Part shown: positions 42,271-49,716 of the stretch, piece after piece | How positions within the stretch are numbered: the first letter of the stretch is position 1 | Layout: every line of letters starts with the position of its first letter | From: an uncultured Eubacteriales bacterium | GTDB taxonomy: Bacteria; Bacillota; Clostridia; Oscillospirales; Oscillospiraceae | Length of the DNA: 64,000 nt | Direction of reading: 5' to 3' | NCBI GenBank assembly: GCA_900545585.1 | Contig: UQZR01000011.1 | Location: forward strand, 15,773-79,772 | Made by a program: the position numbers and the translations under genes | Notes under the pieces: generated by a model | The model's input: the letters and a program-made list of their open reading frames with translations, nothing else | Told to the model about the DNA's origin: nothing | Database searches by the model: none

Positions 42271-42294
42271 CGCCCCGCCGGAAGGCGGGGCGTT
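42271..42294. repeat. 24-bp direct repeat, copy 1 (GC hairpin, terminator-like)
   Basis: The 24-bp sequence contains the inverted repeat CGCCCCGCC-GGAA-GGCGGGGCG and is identical to 42484-42507. It lies 20 nt after the divIC stop where a terminator would be expected, but its T tract is short (TT). Confidence 0.85.
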
Positions 42295-42483
42295 AGTCTG
42301 TCCAAAACCCTGCCTGGCCACAAGTATCGGAGGGAAGGATAGTGTGAAAGGGAACCGTTAGGGTTCCCTTTCGCGTTCGATCACCCGCCGCAGCGGCCAA
42401 AATCGCAAAATACTGTTTTTTTATTTTGCGATTTTGCTGGCAGCTTGTCAAAAAAGTCCGTTCGGACTTTTTTGACAAGCTGA
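42295..42483. mobile_element. MITE-like hairpin element flanked by duplicated terminator
   Basis: This 189-bp gene-free segment sits between two identical 24-bp GC hairpins. Its ends are imperfect inverted repeats: AGTCTGTCCAAAA at the left versus, on the other strand at the right, TCAGCTTGTCAAAA. Inside are three consecutive near-perfect hairpins: 42346-42372 (GAAAGGGAACC arms), 42399-42435 (AAAATCGCAAAAT arms) and 42441-42482 (20-bp arms with a 2-nt loop). No open frame of note is present. The structure suggests a non-autonomous miniature element or REP-like repeat that duplicated its target. No transposase is visible, so the assignment is inference. Confidence 0.5.
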
Positions 42484-42507
42484 CGCCCCGCCGGAAGGCG
42501 GGGCGTT
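42484..42507. repeat. 24-bp direct repeat, copy 2 (GC hairpin with T tract)
   Basis: An exact second copy of 42271-42294, here followed by TTTCTGTTG, a better terminator context than copy 1. It lies 59 nt upstream of the radical SAM gene. Confidence 0.85.
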
Positions 42508-42566
42508 TCTGTTGCCATTTTCCGGCCCCCGTGCTATACTGTGGCCAACGAAAGGAGTGAGGACCG

Positions 42567-43955
42567 ATGCCTGCTTTTCTGGAGGAGCGCTACCGCCGCA
42601 AGCACCTGAACTGCGTGCGGCACATCACGCTGGACCCCAAGGGCCACGGCGTGGTGCGCATCCATATGATCCCGCCGCGGCAGGACGCCGCCGACGCGCC
42701 GTTCCTGCTGCTGCTCAACGGCGATAAGCTGGTGCCGCTGAACTTATCCTGGGCCATTCTGCTGGCCAACTTCATGGATCGGCTGGAGCCCTTTGCCGGT
42801 CTGGAGATCAGTGAGTCCGACTGGCGCGCCATGGCCGCGTCCGCTGTGGCCGAGACCCGTAAGACCTATCCCTTCACCTCAAAGACCCGACTGGCCGGCG
42901 ACCTGGAGCTGATGCTCACCTCGCTGGTGGCCATCGCCCGTGGGCAGGAGCCCGCCGTGGAGGTGGGGGCCCTGTCGCTGGGGGATTATGCCGCGGAGAT
43001 GACCGCGCCTCATCGCATGGACCTGATGCTCAGCGCCATGCGCCGCAGGGACGGCGCGTGGCACTGCAACCAGAAGTGCCTGCACTGCTATGCCGCCGGC
43101 CAGTCCCTGGCGGACGCGCCGGAGATGTCCACCCAGCAGTGGCTGGACATCCTCCGCCGCCTGCGGGAGGCCAACATTCCTCAGGTGACGTTCACCGGCG
43201 GCGAACCCACCCTCCGCGCCGACCTGCCGGAGCTGGTGGACGCGGCCCAGTGGTTCGTCACCCGCCTGAACACCAACGGTCAGCTGCTGACGCCGGAGCT
43301 GTGCGCCAAGCTGTACGATGCCAGTCTGGACAGCATACAGGTCACGCTTTACAGCGCCGACCCTACCGTCCACAACGCACTGGTGGGGGTCGACGGCTTC
43401 GACAAGACCGTGCAGGGCATCCGGAACGCCGTGGCCGCGGGGCTGATCGTCTCCGTGAACACGCCGCTGTGCAGCCTGAACACGGACTATGCCGCCACGC
43501 TGCGCTTTGCCGCGTCTCTGGGCGTGCGCTACGCCACCTGCTCCGGCCTGATCCCCTCCGGCAGCGCCGAGGGCGCGGAGAGCCGCGCTACCCGCCTGAC
43601 GGAGCAGGAGCTCACCGCCGTGCTGCAAGGCGCCGTCTCCGTGCTGGAGGAGCTGAGCATGGAGCTGGACTTCACCAGCCCGGGCTGGCTGCCGGAGGAG
43701 ACGCTGCGCGCTCTGGGCCTGCACCTGATTCCCAGCTGCGGCGCCTGCCTGAGCAACATGGCCATCGCGCCGGACGGCAGCATCATCCCCTGCCAGAGCT
43801 GGCTCAGCGCCGCGCCGCTGGGCAATATGCTCACCGACGACTGGTCCGCCGTCTGGAACAGCGACCGCTGCGCCGCCATCCGCGCGGAGAGTGCCAGAAT
43901 GGATCACATCTGTCAGCTGCACACCGGCAACAGGGAGGAGGCGGTCACATGCTGA
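42567..43955 (+). CDS. Radical SAM/SPASM-like protein, candidate maturase of the adjacent Cys-Ala-tail protein
   Basis: The 462-residue protein has the radical SAM motif CNQKCLHC (C167, C171, C174) and the GGEP motif at about 211-214, so it should bind a 4Fe-4S cluster and SAM. The C-terminal part has CGAC (391-394), C409 in SIIPCQSW, C449 and C462, resembling a SPASM/twitch auxiliary cluster region as in peptide-modifying enzymes. The N-terminal part (about 40-75: FLLLLNGDKLVPLNLSWAIL) is reminiscent of a PqqD-like peptide-recognition winged helix; this is only my reading. AAAGGAG precedes ATG 42567. It overlaps the next gene by 7 nt, implying coupled translation and a shared task. Substrate is unknown. 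Confidence 0.85.
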   Translation: MPAFLEERYRRKHLNCVRHITLDPKGHGVVRIHMIPPRQDAADAPFLLLLNGDKLVPLNLSWAILLANFMDRLEPFAGLEISESDWRAMAASAVAETRKTYPFTSKTRLAGDLELMLTSLVAIARGQEPAVEVGALSLGDYAAEMTAPHRMDLMLSAMRRRDGAWHCNQKCLHCYAAGQSLADAPEMSTQQWLDILRRLREANIPQVTFTGGEPTLRADLPELVDAAQWFVTRLNTNGQLLTPELCAKLYDASLDSIQVTLYSADPTVHNALVGVDGFDKTVQGIRNAVAAGLIVSVNTPLCSLNTDYAATLRFAASLGVRYATCSGLIPSGSAEGAESRATRLTEQELTAVLQGAVSVLEELSMELDFTSPGWLPEETLRALGLHLIPSCGACLSNMAIAPDGSIIPCQSWLSAAPLGNMLTDDWSAVWNSDRCAAIRAESARMDHICQLHTGNREEAVTC

Positions 43956-45037
43956 AGAAACTGCGCATCCTGCTGCTGGCCCTGCTGGCGGCCCTGTGCT
44001 GCACCGTCACCGCCTGGGCGGACTACGACTACATCGACCGCTACGACGTGACCGCCGCCCCTAACGCCGATGACGGCAGCCTGACCATCACCGTCGATCT
44101 GACATGGACGGCGCTGGAGGAGCTGCCCTACGGACAGGAACTGAAGATCGGCGTGCCCAACGGCTCCGTGCGGGACGAGGAAGCCCTCACCGACAACATC
44201 GAGCGCCTGTCCTTCGACAACAGCTACATGTACGTCTACCTGGACCGCGCCTACAAGCAGGGAGAGACGTTTACGTTCTCCTACCGCTGGGTGCAGGAGT
44301 ACATGTATACCCTCAGCGGCAATACCGTGACTTTTGACTATACCCCGGGCTGGTTCGACGAGGCCAGGGTGGGGGAGATGACCCTGAAGTGGATCGACCC
44401 CGCGGGCCTTATCGGCGATCTCACCGCTGCCGCGGACGCCGGCGGCACCGCCGCGCCCCAGACCGGCATGATGACTATCACCGCCTCCGACCTGGGCTAC
44501 GGCGAGACCATGGGCGTCCACGCCGTCTACACCGACTGGCCCACCGTCCTGTCCTCGGACAACAGCGCCGTTAACGCGCCGAATGACGGCTGGTACGACG
44601 GAGACGAGGACGAGGACACAAGCATGGCCGGCATGTTCCTGACGCTGATCATCACCATTTTCATCGTTTGGTTGGTGCTGCGGATCATTCGGGGGCTGGT
44701 GGGCGGCTACGCCGGCGGCTTCGGCACGCGGTATGTGTTCGTCAACCACCTCTGGTATCCCGCGGGACCCGACGGACGCCCCCGTCCCGGCAGCGTTGGC
44801 ACCAAGCAGCGTCCCCGCCCGCCCCGCAGCGGCGGCAGCGGCTTCGGCGGCGGCAGCAGGGGCGGCGGCTTCGGTGGCGGCGGCTTCGGCGGCGGAAGCC
44901 ACTGCGCCTGCGCCAGCAGCTGCGCCTGTGCGTGTGCCTGCGCCTGTGCCGGCGGCGGACGTGCCGGCTGCTCCGCCAAGAATCTGTACGGCGCGGTGAA
45001 GCTGAACGAGACCCTTTCGGAGAGACTGGATGCCTGA
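43949..45037 (+). CDS. Membrane-anchored surface protein with Gly-rich, Cys-Ala-repeat C-terminal tail
   Basis: The 362-residue protein has a signal peptide (MLKKLRILLLALLAALCC...AWA, cleavage near 24) and an extracellular beta-rich domain of DUF2207-like style (about 25-225). One transmembrane helix follows (about 234-252: MFLTLIITIFIVWLVLRII), then a Pro/Arg then Gly-rich linker (about 285-317, GGSGFGGGS, GGGFGGGGFGGGS). The tail at 319-341 is CACASSCACACACACA, GGGRAG, C: eight cysteines at 319, 321, 325, 327, 329, 331, 333 and 341. Topology puts this tail in the cytoplasm, where the co-translated radical SAM enzyme could reach it. I know no characterised function. ATG 43949 has GGGAGGAGG upstream. 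Confidence 0.82.
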   Translation: MLKKLRILLLALLAALCCTVTAWADYDYIDRYDVTAAPNADDGSLTITVDLTWTALEELPYGQELKIGVPNGSVRDEEALTDNIERLSFDNSYMYVYLDRAYKQGETFTFSYRWVQEYMYTLSGNTVTFDYTPGWFDEARVGEMTLKWIDPAGLIGDLTAAADAGGTAAPQTGMMTITASDLGYGETMGVHAVYTDWPTVLSSDNSAVNAPNDGWYDGDEDEDTSMAGMFLTLIITIFIVWLVLRIIRGLVGGYAGGFGTRYVFVNHLWYPAGPDGRPRPGSVGTKQRPRPPRSGGSGFGGGSRGGGFGGGGFGGGSHCACASSCACACACACAGGGRAGCSAKNLYGAVKLNETLSERLDA

Positions 45038-45041
45038 GCAG

Positions 45042-45074
45042 GAGAGACGGCGCATGCCGTCTCTCTCTTTTTTT
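45042..45074 (+). terminator. Intrinsic terminator of the radical SAM/Cys-Ala-tail cassette
   Basis: GAGAGACGGC-GCAT-GCCGTCTCTC followed by seven T, starting 5 nt after the stop. Confidence 0.93.
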
Positions 45075-45238
45075 CACAAAAAAGGAGCCGCCCTGCAAGC
45101 AGAGCGGCCCAAGCGGGTGGGATATTGGAAAGCTTCCTCTATTATAGTAGCGCAAGCCCGTCCCCTTGTAAATAGGAGCTTTTGTCGGACGGGTACGACT
45201 TTTCGGGGTCGGTGTCGAATGTGTCTGAATTGCAAACG

Positions 45239-45259
45239 ATTTGTGAAGTTTTCACAAAT
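45239..45259. promoter_or_regulatory. Operator-like inverted repeat upstream of hpf
   Basis: ATTTGTGAA-GTT-TTCACAAAT is a perfect 9-bp inverted repeat with a 3-nt spacer, 14 nt upstream of the hpf -35 box. The half-site TTGTGAA is like that of the redox repressor Rex, but the spacing is one base short of the usual Rex operator, so the regulator is unknown. The remainder of the 45075-45376 gap holds no gene that I can see. Confidence 0.5.
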
Positions 45260-45273
45260 TCACAGAAAACGGC

Positions 45274-45302
45274 TTTTCAAACGTCATGCGACTTGCTATA
45301 AT
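45274..45302 (+). promoter_or_regulatory. Promoter of hpf
   Basis: TTTTCA (45274-45279), a 17-nt spacer ending TGC (extended -10) and a perfect TATAAT (45297-45302), 74 nt upstream of the ATG. Confidence 0.72.
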
Positions 45303-45376
45303 ACGGACAAGGATAAAGGGAACCGGCTCCCCGACCCTGACCTGTGTTTACCGCACTGACGAAAGGAGCAAGAATT

Positions 45377-45916
45377 ATGAAGTTCACATTCGCCTGCAAG
45401 AAGATCTCCCTCAACGACTCCATCAAGGAATACGCGGAAAAGAAGATCAGTAAGCTGGATAAGTATTTTCCGGAGGAGGCAGACGCCTTTGTGACCTTTG
45501 CCGTGGAGAAGAAGAACCGCTGCGTGGTGGAGCTGACCATTCGCAGCGCCAACGGCACGTTGTTCCGCGCCCAGACGGAGGACCCCGATGGCGATATGCG
45601 CGGCGCCATTGACGAGGCTGTCAGCTTCATCGACCGCCGCATCCGCAAGAACAAGACCCGCCTGGCGAAGAACCTGCGGGCCGATGCGCTGGTATCCTCC
45701 GTTCCGGCTGAGTTCGACGTGGTGGAGGACAACGACTTCGATGTCATCCGCACCAAGCGCTTTGCCGTCAAGCCCATGACCACGGACGAGGCCATCCTGC
45801 AGATGAACCTGCTGGATCACTCGTTCTATGTGTTCCGCCGCATTGACGACAACGCCATCTGCGTGGTGTACCACCGCAACAACGGCGGCTACGGCCTGAT
45901 CGAGACGGTGGAGTGA
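45377..45916 (+). CDS. hpf: Long-form ribosome hibernation promoting factor
   Basis: Long HPF joins two 70S ribosomes into inactive 100S dimers in stationary phase. The 179-residue protein has the N-terminal S30AE domain (MKFTFACKKISLNDSIKEYA to about 105). A linker and the C-terminal dimerisation domain follow (RTKRFAVKPMTTDEAILQMN, NNGGYGLIE), diagnostic of the long form. GAAAGGAG lies upstream of ATG 45377. It is monocistronic with its own promoter and terminator. Confidence 0.95.
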   Translation: MKFTFACKKISLNDSIKEYAEKKISKLDKYFPEEADAFVTFAVEKKNRCVVELTIRSANGTLFRAQTEDPDGDMRGAIDEAVSFIDRRIRKNKTRLAKNLRADALVSSVPAEFDVVEDNDFDVIRTKRFAVKPMTTDEAILQMNLLDHSFYVFRRIDDNAICVVYHRNNGGYGLIETVE

Positions 45917-45928
45917 TAGACCATCTCC

Positions 45929-45959
45929 CAAGGGGGCGGCGTATGCCGCCCCCTTTTTT
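45929..45959 (+). terminator. Intrinsic terminator after hpf
   Basis: AAGGGGGCGGC-GTAT-GCCGCCCCCTT followed by TTTT, 12 nt after the hpf stop. Confidence 0.92.
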
Positions 45960-46019
45960 GCGTCCTTTCCTTGCAAAACCCGCCCCCATCTGCCATAATG
46001 GGACAAAAAACGAAAGGAC

Positions 46020-47216
46020 GTGTCCGCCCTGACCTTACTGCATCTGTGGTATCGTACCTACCAGCTGGCCTTCGGGCTGGGCGCCCGCCTGCTGCCCTGG
46101 CGCAGGCCGGAGGCCGTCACCGGTGCCGGCAGCTTCCGCCGCCTGCCGGACCTGCTGCAAAAGTATGGCGCCCGCCGCCCTCTGGTGGTGGCCAGCCGCC
46201 GCCAGTGCGCCGCCCCTGCCTTCCGGCAGGTGCTGGACCGGCTGGAGGGCTATGCCCTCTATACCGGCGTGACGCCGAACCCGCCGGTGGCCGAGGCGGA
46301 GGCCATCGCCGCCCTGTACCGCGCACAACAGTGCGACAGCTTCGTGGCCGTGGGCGGCGGCAGTCCCATGGACGCGGCCAAGGCTGCCGCGGCCCTGCTG
46401 GCCCGTCCCCACAGGACGCTGGCCCAGATGGCGGGGCTTCTGAAGGTGCGCCGCCCCATTCCGCCCTTCATTGCCGTGCCCACCACCGCCGGCACCGGCT
46501 CCGAGACCACCATTGCCGCCGTAGTCACCGGCGCGGACCACCACAAGTACGCCGTCAGCGACCTGTGCCTGATCCCCCGCTGCGCCGTGCTGGACCCGCT
46601 GCTCACCGTATCCCTGCCGCCCCACACCACCGCCGAGACGGGCATGGATGCCCTGACCCACGCGGTGGAGGCATATCTGGGCCGTTTTTACCCCACCCGT
46701 GAGACCAACCGGCTGGCGGAGCAGGCTGTTGTCACCATTTTTCAAACGTTGGAGCACGCCTGCGCCCACGGCGATGATGTGGCCGCCCGACAGGCTCTGC
46801 TCACCGCCTCCTATCAGGCGGGCTTCGCCTTCACCCGCGCCGGTGTGGGCAACGTCCACGCCATCGCCCACACTCTGGGCGGCCTGTACGGCGTGGGCCA
46901 CGGCCTTGCCAACGCGGTACTGCTGCCGGTGGTCCTGCGGGATTACGGTCCGGCGGCCCACCGGAAGCTGGCCCACCTGGCGGAGTTGGTGGGCCTCACC
47001 GGCGACAGCGAGGCGGACAGAGCCAACGCCTTTATCGACGCCATCTCCGCCATGGAACGCCGCCTGGGCATTCCCACCGGTTTCACCTGCATACGGGAGC
47101 AGGACCTGCCCCGGATGGCGGCCTGGGCCGCGGCGGAGGCCAACCCCACGTACCCCGTGCCGGTGATCTACGACCGCGCCCGCTTCATCCGCGTGATCCG
47201 TCAGGTCATGCAGTGA
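46020..47216 (+). CDS. Iron-containing alcohol dehydrogenase
   Basis: A group III Fe-dependent NAD(P)H alcohol dehydrogenase. The 398-residue protein has the nucleotide-binding VAVGGGSPMDAAKAAA and PTTAGTGSETT. The metal-binding region includes HTTAETGMDALTHAVEAYLG and HAIAHTLGGLYGVGHGLANA, with the ligand Asp/His spread between them as in the family. Substrate (butanol, 1,2-propanediol or another alcohol/aldehyde) cannot be told. The start is taken as GTG 46020 with AAAGGA very close upstream; this assignment is uncertain because no strong AGGAGG is present. It is convergent with the HAD gene through a shared terminator. Confidence 0.88.
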   Translation: MSALTLLHLWYRTYQLAFGLGARLLPWRRPEAVTGAGSFRRLPDLLQKYGARRPLVVASRRQCAAPAFRQVLDRLEGYALYTGVTPNPPVAEAEAIAALYRAQQCDSFVAVGGGSPMDAAKAAAALLARPHRTLAQMAGLLKVRRPIPPFIAVPTTAGTGSETTIAAVVTGADHHKYAVSDLCLIPRCAVLDPLLTVSLPPHTTAETGMDALTHAVEAYLGRFYPTRETNRLAEQAVVTIFQTLEHACAHGDDVAARQALLTASYQAGFAFTRAGVGNVHAIAHTLGGLYGVGHGLANAVLLPVVLRDYGPAAHRKLAHLAELVGLTGDSEADRANAFIDAISAMERRLGIPTGFTCIREQDLPRMAAWAAAEANPTYPVPVIYDRARFIRVIRQVMQ

Positions 47217-47241
47217 GCCCCGCCCGCACCCCTCCAAACAC

Positions 47242-47280
47242 AAAAAAGCGTCTGCACGCACCGCGTGCAGACGCTTTTTT
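47242..47280. terminator. Bidirectional terminator between the Fe-ADH and HAD genes
   Basis: AAAAAAGCGTCTGCACGC pairs perfectly with GCGTGCAGACGCTTTTTT around ACC, giving T tracts in both directions for the convergent genes. Confidence 0.94.
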
Positions 47281-47292
47281 CGCAGTTTTTTC

Positions 47293-48174
47293 TCACTCGA
47301 ACAGTCCCACCTGCTCCGGCAGGTCGCCCCGCCCGATGGCCTGGAGCTGCTGGACGTTCTCGGCGGTGAGGGCATCGCTGATGGCCATCTTCCGGATAAT
47401 GTTCTTCACGGTGCTGTCCAGTCCCGTGCCCTCCCGATAGTCGGCGGGGAAGATGAAGTCCACCCGCCCCTTGCTCAGCAGGTCCTCCACACCGACGCGG
47501 TTGCCGGCTTGATACACGGCGATAGCCTGCCCGCCGTAGGCCCGCATCATTTTCATGCACGGCACGTCGGACAATCCGTCGCCCACGTAGATCATGTTGG
47601 TGAAGGGGATACGCTTGCTGTCGTCGGGCATGGAGTCGTTCAGTGTCTTGTCGTCGGACACATCCAGAACGCCCTTGTTGATGCGGTAGACGAACTGGGT
47701 CTTGTTGGTAAAGTTGACATCCAGCTTGGGCCATGCCGCCAGTCCCTCCGCGTTGTAGAAGAACTCGCAGGCGTAGATCTCGCGGAATTCATGGGCGATG
47801 CCGCTGCCCTCGATGATCTCCCGCAGGCCGGATGAGATGACATAGTGCTCGATGGTGACGCCCTGTTCCTCGCCGAAGGCATTGATGCGCCCAAACCACT
47901 CCCGCACGCCGGGGAACAGCTCCATGCTGTGGCCGCACTGCACCAGAAAATCGCGGTCCAGCCGTTTCCCCTGGGCGCGGCACTCCGCGATCATGGTGTA
48001 CATATAAGCCAGGAGGCCGTCCATCCGGTTGTCCCGTCCAAAGGTGTTGGCCTTGTCCCAGAACTGGGCGGGGGTGTACCCCAGCGCGGGGATAAAGGCG
48101 TAGTCCTCCATATCGGTGGTACACAGCGTCTTGTCGAAATCGTACAGCAGCGCGATGATAGGCTTGTCCGTCAT
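47293..48174 (-). CDS. HAD-superfamily phosphatase
   Basis: The 293-residue protein has HAD motif I LYDFDKTLCTTD (nucleophile Asp), motif II ISSG, a Lys region and motif IV YVGDGLSDVPCM. A large helical cap lies between motifs I and II (about 20-115), resembling the phosphoserine phosphatase-like or MtnX-like subgroup. The substrate is not predictable. Translation starts at ATG 48174 with GAGGAGA 6 nt upstream. The upstream 320 bp contain repeats and a terminator, so it is separate from divIVA. Confidence 0.85.
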   Translation of the reverse strand: MTDKPIIALLYDFDKTLCTTDMEDYAFIPALGYTPAQFWDKANTFGRDNRMDGLLAYMYTMIAECRAQGKRLDRDFLVQCGHSMELFPGVREWFGRINAFGEEQGVTIEHYVISSGLREIIEGSGIAHEFREIYACEFFYNAEGLAAWPKLDVNFTNKTQFVYRINKGVLDVSDDKTLNDSMPDDSKRIPFTNMIYVGDGLSDVPCMKMMRAYGGQAIAVYQAGNRVGVEDLLSKGRVDFIFPADYREGTGLDSTVKNIIRKMAISDALTAENVQQLQAIGRGDLPEQVGLFE

Positions 48175-48337
48175 CTGCTCTCCTCCTTGTTTGTCTGCGC
48201 GGCCCCGCCGGAGCCGCCATACTTCGTTGCCGGGGCCATAGCCCTCTGCCCGCCGGAATCGTGGCTGCCCGCCCTCGCCGGCGCCGCACCGGACCGTTGG
48301 AGCTGCGGCTGTCTCTCACCGCAGCCGCCCGCTGCCG

Positions 48338-48408
48338 GCGCCCCGCCGCACATTTCGGCGCGGCCACCGGCGTCTCCGCTGCGCCCCGCCGCACATTTCG
48401 GCGCGGCC
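48338..48408. repeat. Tandem 28-bp GC-rich hairpin repeat (two copies)
   Basis: Two identical 28-bp units (48338-48365 and 48381-48408), starting GCGCCCCGCCGC and ending GGCGCGGCC, lie 43 bp apart. Each contains a CGCCG/CGGCG stem around CACATTT. They occupy the gene-free stretch 48175-48498 upstream of the HAD gene. Open frames exist across them on both strands but have no ribosome binding site or recognisable product. Confidence 0.7.
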
Positions 48409-48458
48409 GGCTGTTTTCTGCGGTCCCTTACCGGTATTTCCCGCAGGCGTCCATTCTG

Positions 48459-48488
48459 AAAAAAGGCGGCCACAGGCCGCCTTTTTTG
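48459..48488. terminator. Terminator after divIVA
   Basis: AAAAAAGGCGGCC-ACA-GGCCGCCTTTTTT: a perfect hairpin with T tracts on both strands, 11 nt beyond the minus-strand divIVA stop. Confidence 0.92.
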
Positions 48489-48498
48489 ATTGTGCGTC

Positions 48499-49194
48499 TT
48501 ATTTGCCGCCGTTGTAGTTCCGCCCGAACTTCAATTCGTCCAGACTGAGCTTGAAGTCGGTGGGAACGGCGTTGTCGTTCACCGGCGGGAACTGAATGGT
48601 GGGCTCGTCGGTGACGGCGGGCTTCATCTCCTCCGCCTTCTCCTCCGGTGCCGCATCGTACTGGGTCAGGATGTCCTGCTCGATGGCGCCCACCACGGCG
48701 TCGGGCTTCTCCGCCGTCTCCGCCGCCGCAGGTACCAGCTCCAGCTCCGGCAGCGTCTGCAGAAACGCGGACTGGGCCTGACACAGCTCATCGGATCGGC
48801 GGATGAACTCCGCCAGCTTCTCCTGGGCCATCGCCAGCTTCTGCTGGGCGGCCTGCTTCTCGCTTTCCAGACGCTGGATCTCCTGGGCCGCCTCGGCCTT
48901 GGCGTTGGATAGCATCCGGTCCTTCTCGGCCTGCGCCTCCTGCACCAGCTTGGCCGCCATCTTCTGGGCGGTCAGCAGCGTCTGCCGCATGGCGTCCTCA
49001 GTGGAGCGGTATTCCTCCACCTTCTCCGCCAGCACCTTCAGCTTGGCCTTCAGCGTCACATTCTCCTTGAACAGGGTGCTGTAATCCTCCGTCAGCGCGT
49101 CCAGGAACTCGTCCACGGAGCTCATGCTGTATCCGCCGCTGCCGAACGATGCCTTGGGGAATACCTTTTCCGAAACCTCCTGCGGTGTAAACAT
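48499..49194 (-). CDS. divIVA: DivIVA-domain cell division/polarity protein
   Basis: DivIVA senses negative membrane curvature at septa and poles and recruits partners. The 231-residue protein has an N-terminal DivIVA domain (MFTPQEVSEKVFPKASFGSG, SMSSVDEFLDALTEDYSTLF) and a long coiled coil (about 40-145). The C-terminal tail is acidic and disordered-looking, ending LDELKFGRNYNGGK. It is downstream of sepF, as in many Firmicutes, and is the last gene of the yggS-sepF-divIVA run. Confidence 0.9.
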   Translation of the reverse strand: MFTPQEVSEKVFPKASFGSGGYSMSSVDEFLDALTEDYSTLFKENVTLKAKLKVLAEKVEEYRSTEDAMRQTLLTAQKMAAKLVQEAQAEKDRMLSNAKAEAAQEIQRLESEKQAAQQKLAMAQEKLAEFIRRSDELCQAQSAFLQTLPELELVPAAAETAEKPDAVVGAIEQDILTQYDAAPEEKAEEMKPAVTDEPTIQFPPVNDNAVPTDFKLSLDELKFGRNYNGGK

Positions 49195-49218
49195 GAATGA
49201 TCCCTCCGATCCTTAGTC

Positions 49219-49698
49219 TTACAGATACAGGCCGTTGTTCTCCAGCTCGTCGATCAGGTCGCCCATGATGTCCACGGAGTACGGCGTGATGATATAGGTG
49301 TTGGCCGCCACCTTCTTGATCTTGCCCTCACCGGCGTAGGCCACGCCGGAAAGAAAGTCGATGAGCCGGCGCGCCACGTCCTTGTTGGTGGATTCCAGGT
49401 TCAGCACCACTGTCCGCTTTTCCTTCAGGTGGTCTGCGATCTCGGAGGCGTTCTCGAATCGCTCCGGCTTCACCAGCACCACCTTCAGCTGGGTGGTGGC
49501 GTGGATGTTCACCACCTTGTTGTGGCGGTCCTCGGACCTGCGATCCTCGGTGCGGCGATCCTCGCCGCGCCGCTCCTCCTTGCGGTCCTCAAACGGGGAA
49601 CGGGACTCCCTGGCAGACTCCTCGAAATCGTCCTCGTAATCGTAATCCTCATCATCGTAGGGATGAATGATCTTCTTCAGCTCGTCCATGAAGCCCAT
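49219..49698 (-). CDS. sepF: Cell division protein SepF
   Basis: An FtsZ-binding membrane anchor that assembles into rings and tethers the Z ring. The 159-residue protein has the N-terminal membrane-targeting amphipathic helix (MGFMDELKKII). A charged, Asp/Glu/Arg-rich linker follows (about 14-62, with repeats of EDRR/SEDR type). The C-terminal SepF domain contains VVLVKPERFENASEIADHLK and RRLIDFLSGVAYA, ending NNGLYL. It is 18 nt downstream of yggS. Confidence 0.95.
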   Translation of the reverse strand: MGFMDELKKIIHPYDDEDYDYEDDFEESARESRSPFEDRKEERRGEDRRTEDRRSEDRHNKVVNIHATTQLKVVLVKPERFENASEIADHLKEKRTVVLNLESTNKDVARRLIDFLSGVAYAGEGKIKKVAANTYIITPYSVDIMGDLIDELENNGLYL

Positions 49699-49716
49699 TG
49701 CAATGTACCTCCCGCG

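Noticed and set aside
44903..44971. Cys-Ala coding repeat as a CRISPR-like or simple-sequence array
   Set aside because: It is in frame within a coding region, the codons vary, and there are no spacers.
45241..45257. Rex or CRP operator identification
   Set aside because: TTGTGAA half-sites fit Rex but the spacing is 3 instead of 4; TGTGA/TCACA spacing is 5 instead of the 6 of CRP. I therefore report only an unassigned palindrome.
48171..48473. 100-codon frame across the 28-bp repeats
   Set aside because: Its start lies inside the divIVA terminator hairpin, and it has no ribosome binding site or homology.
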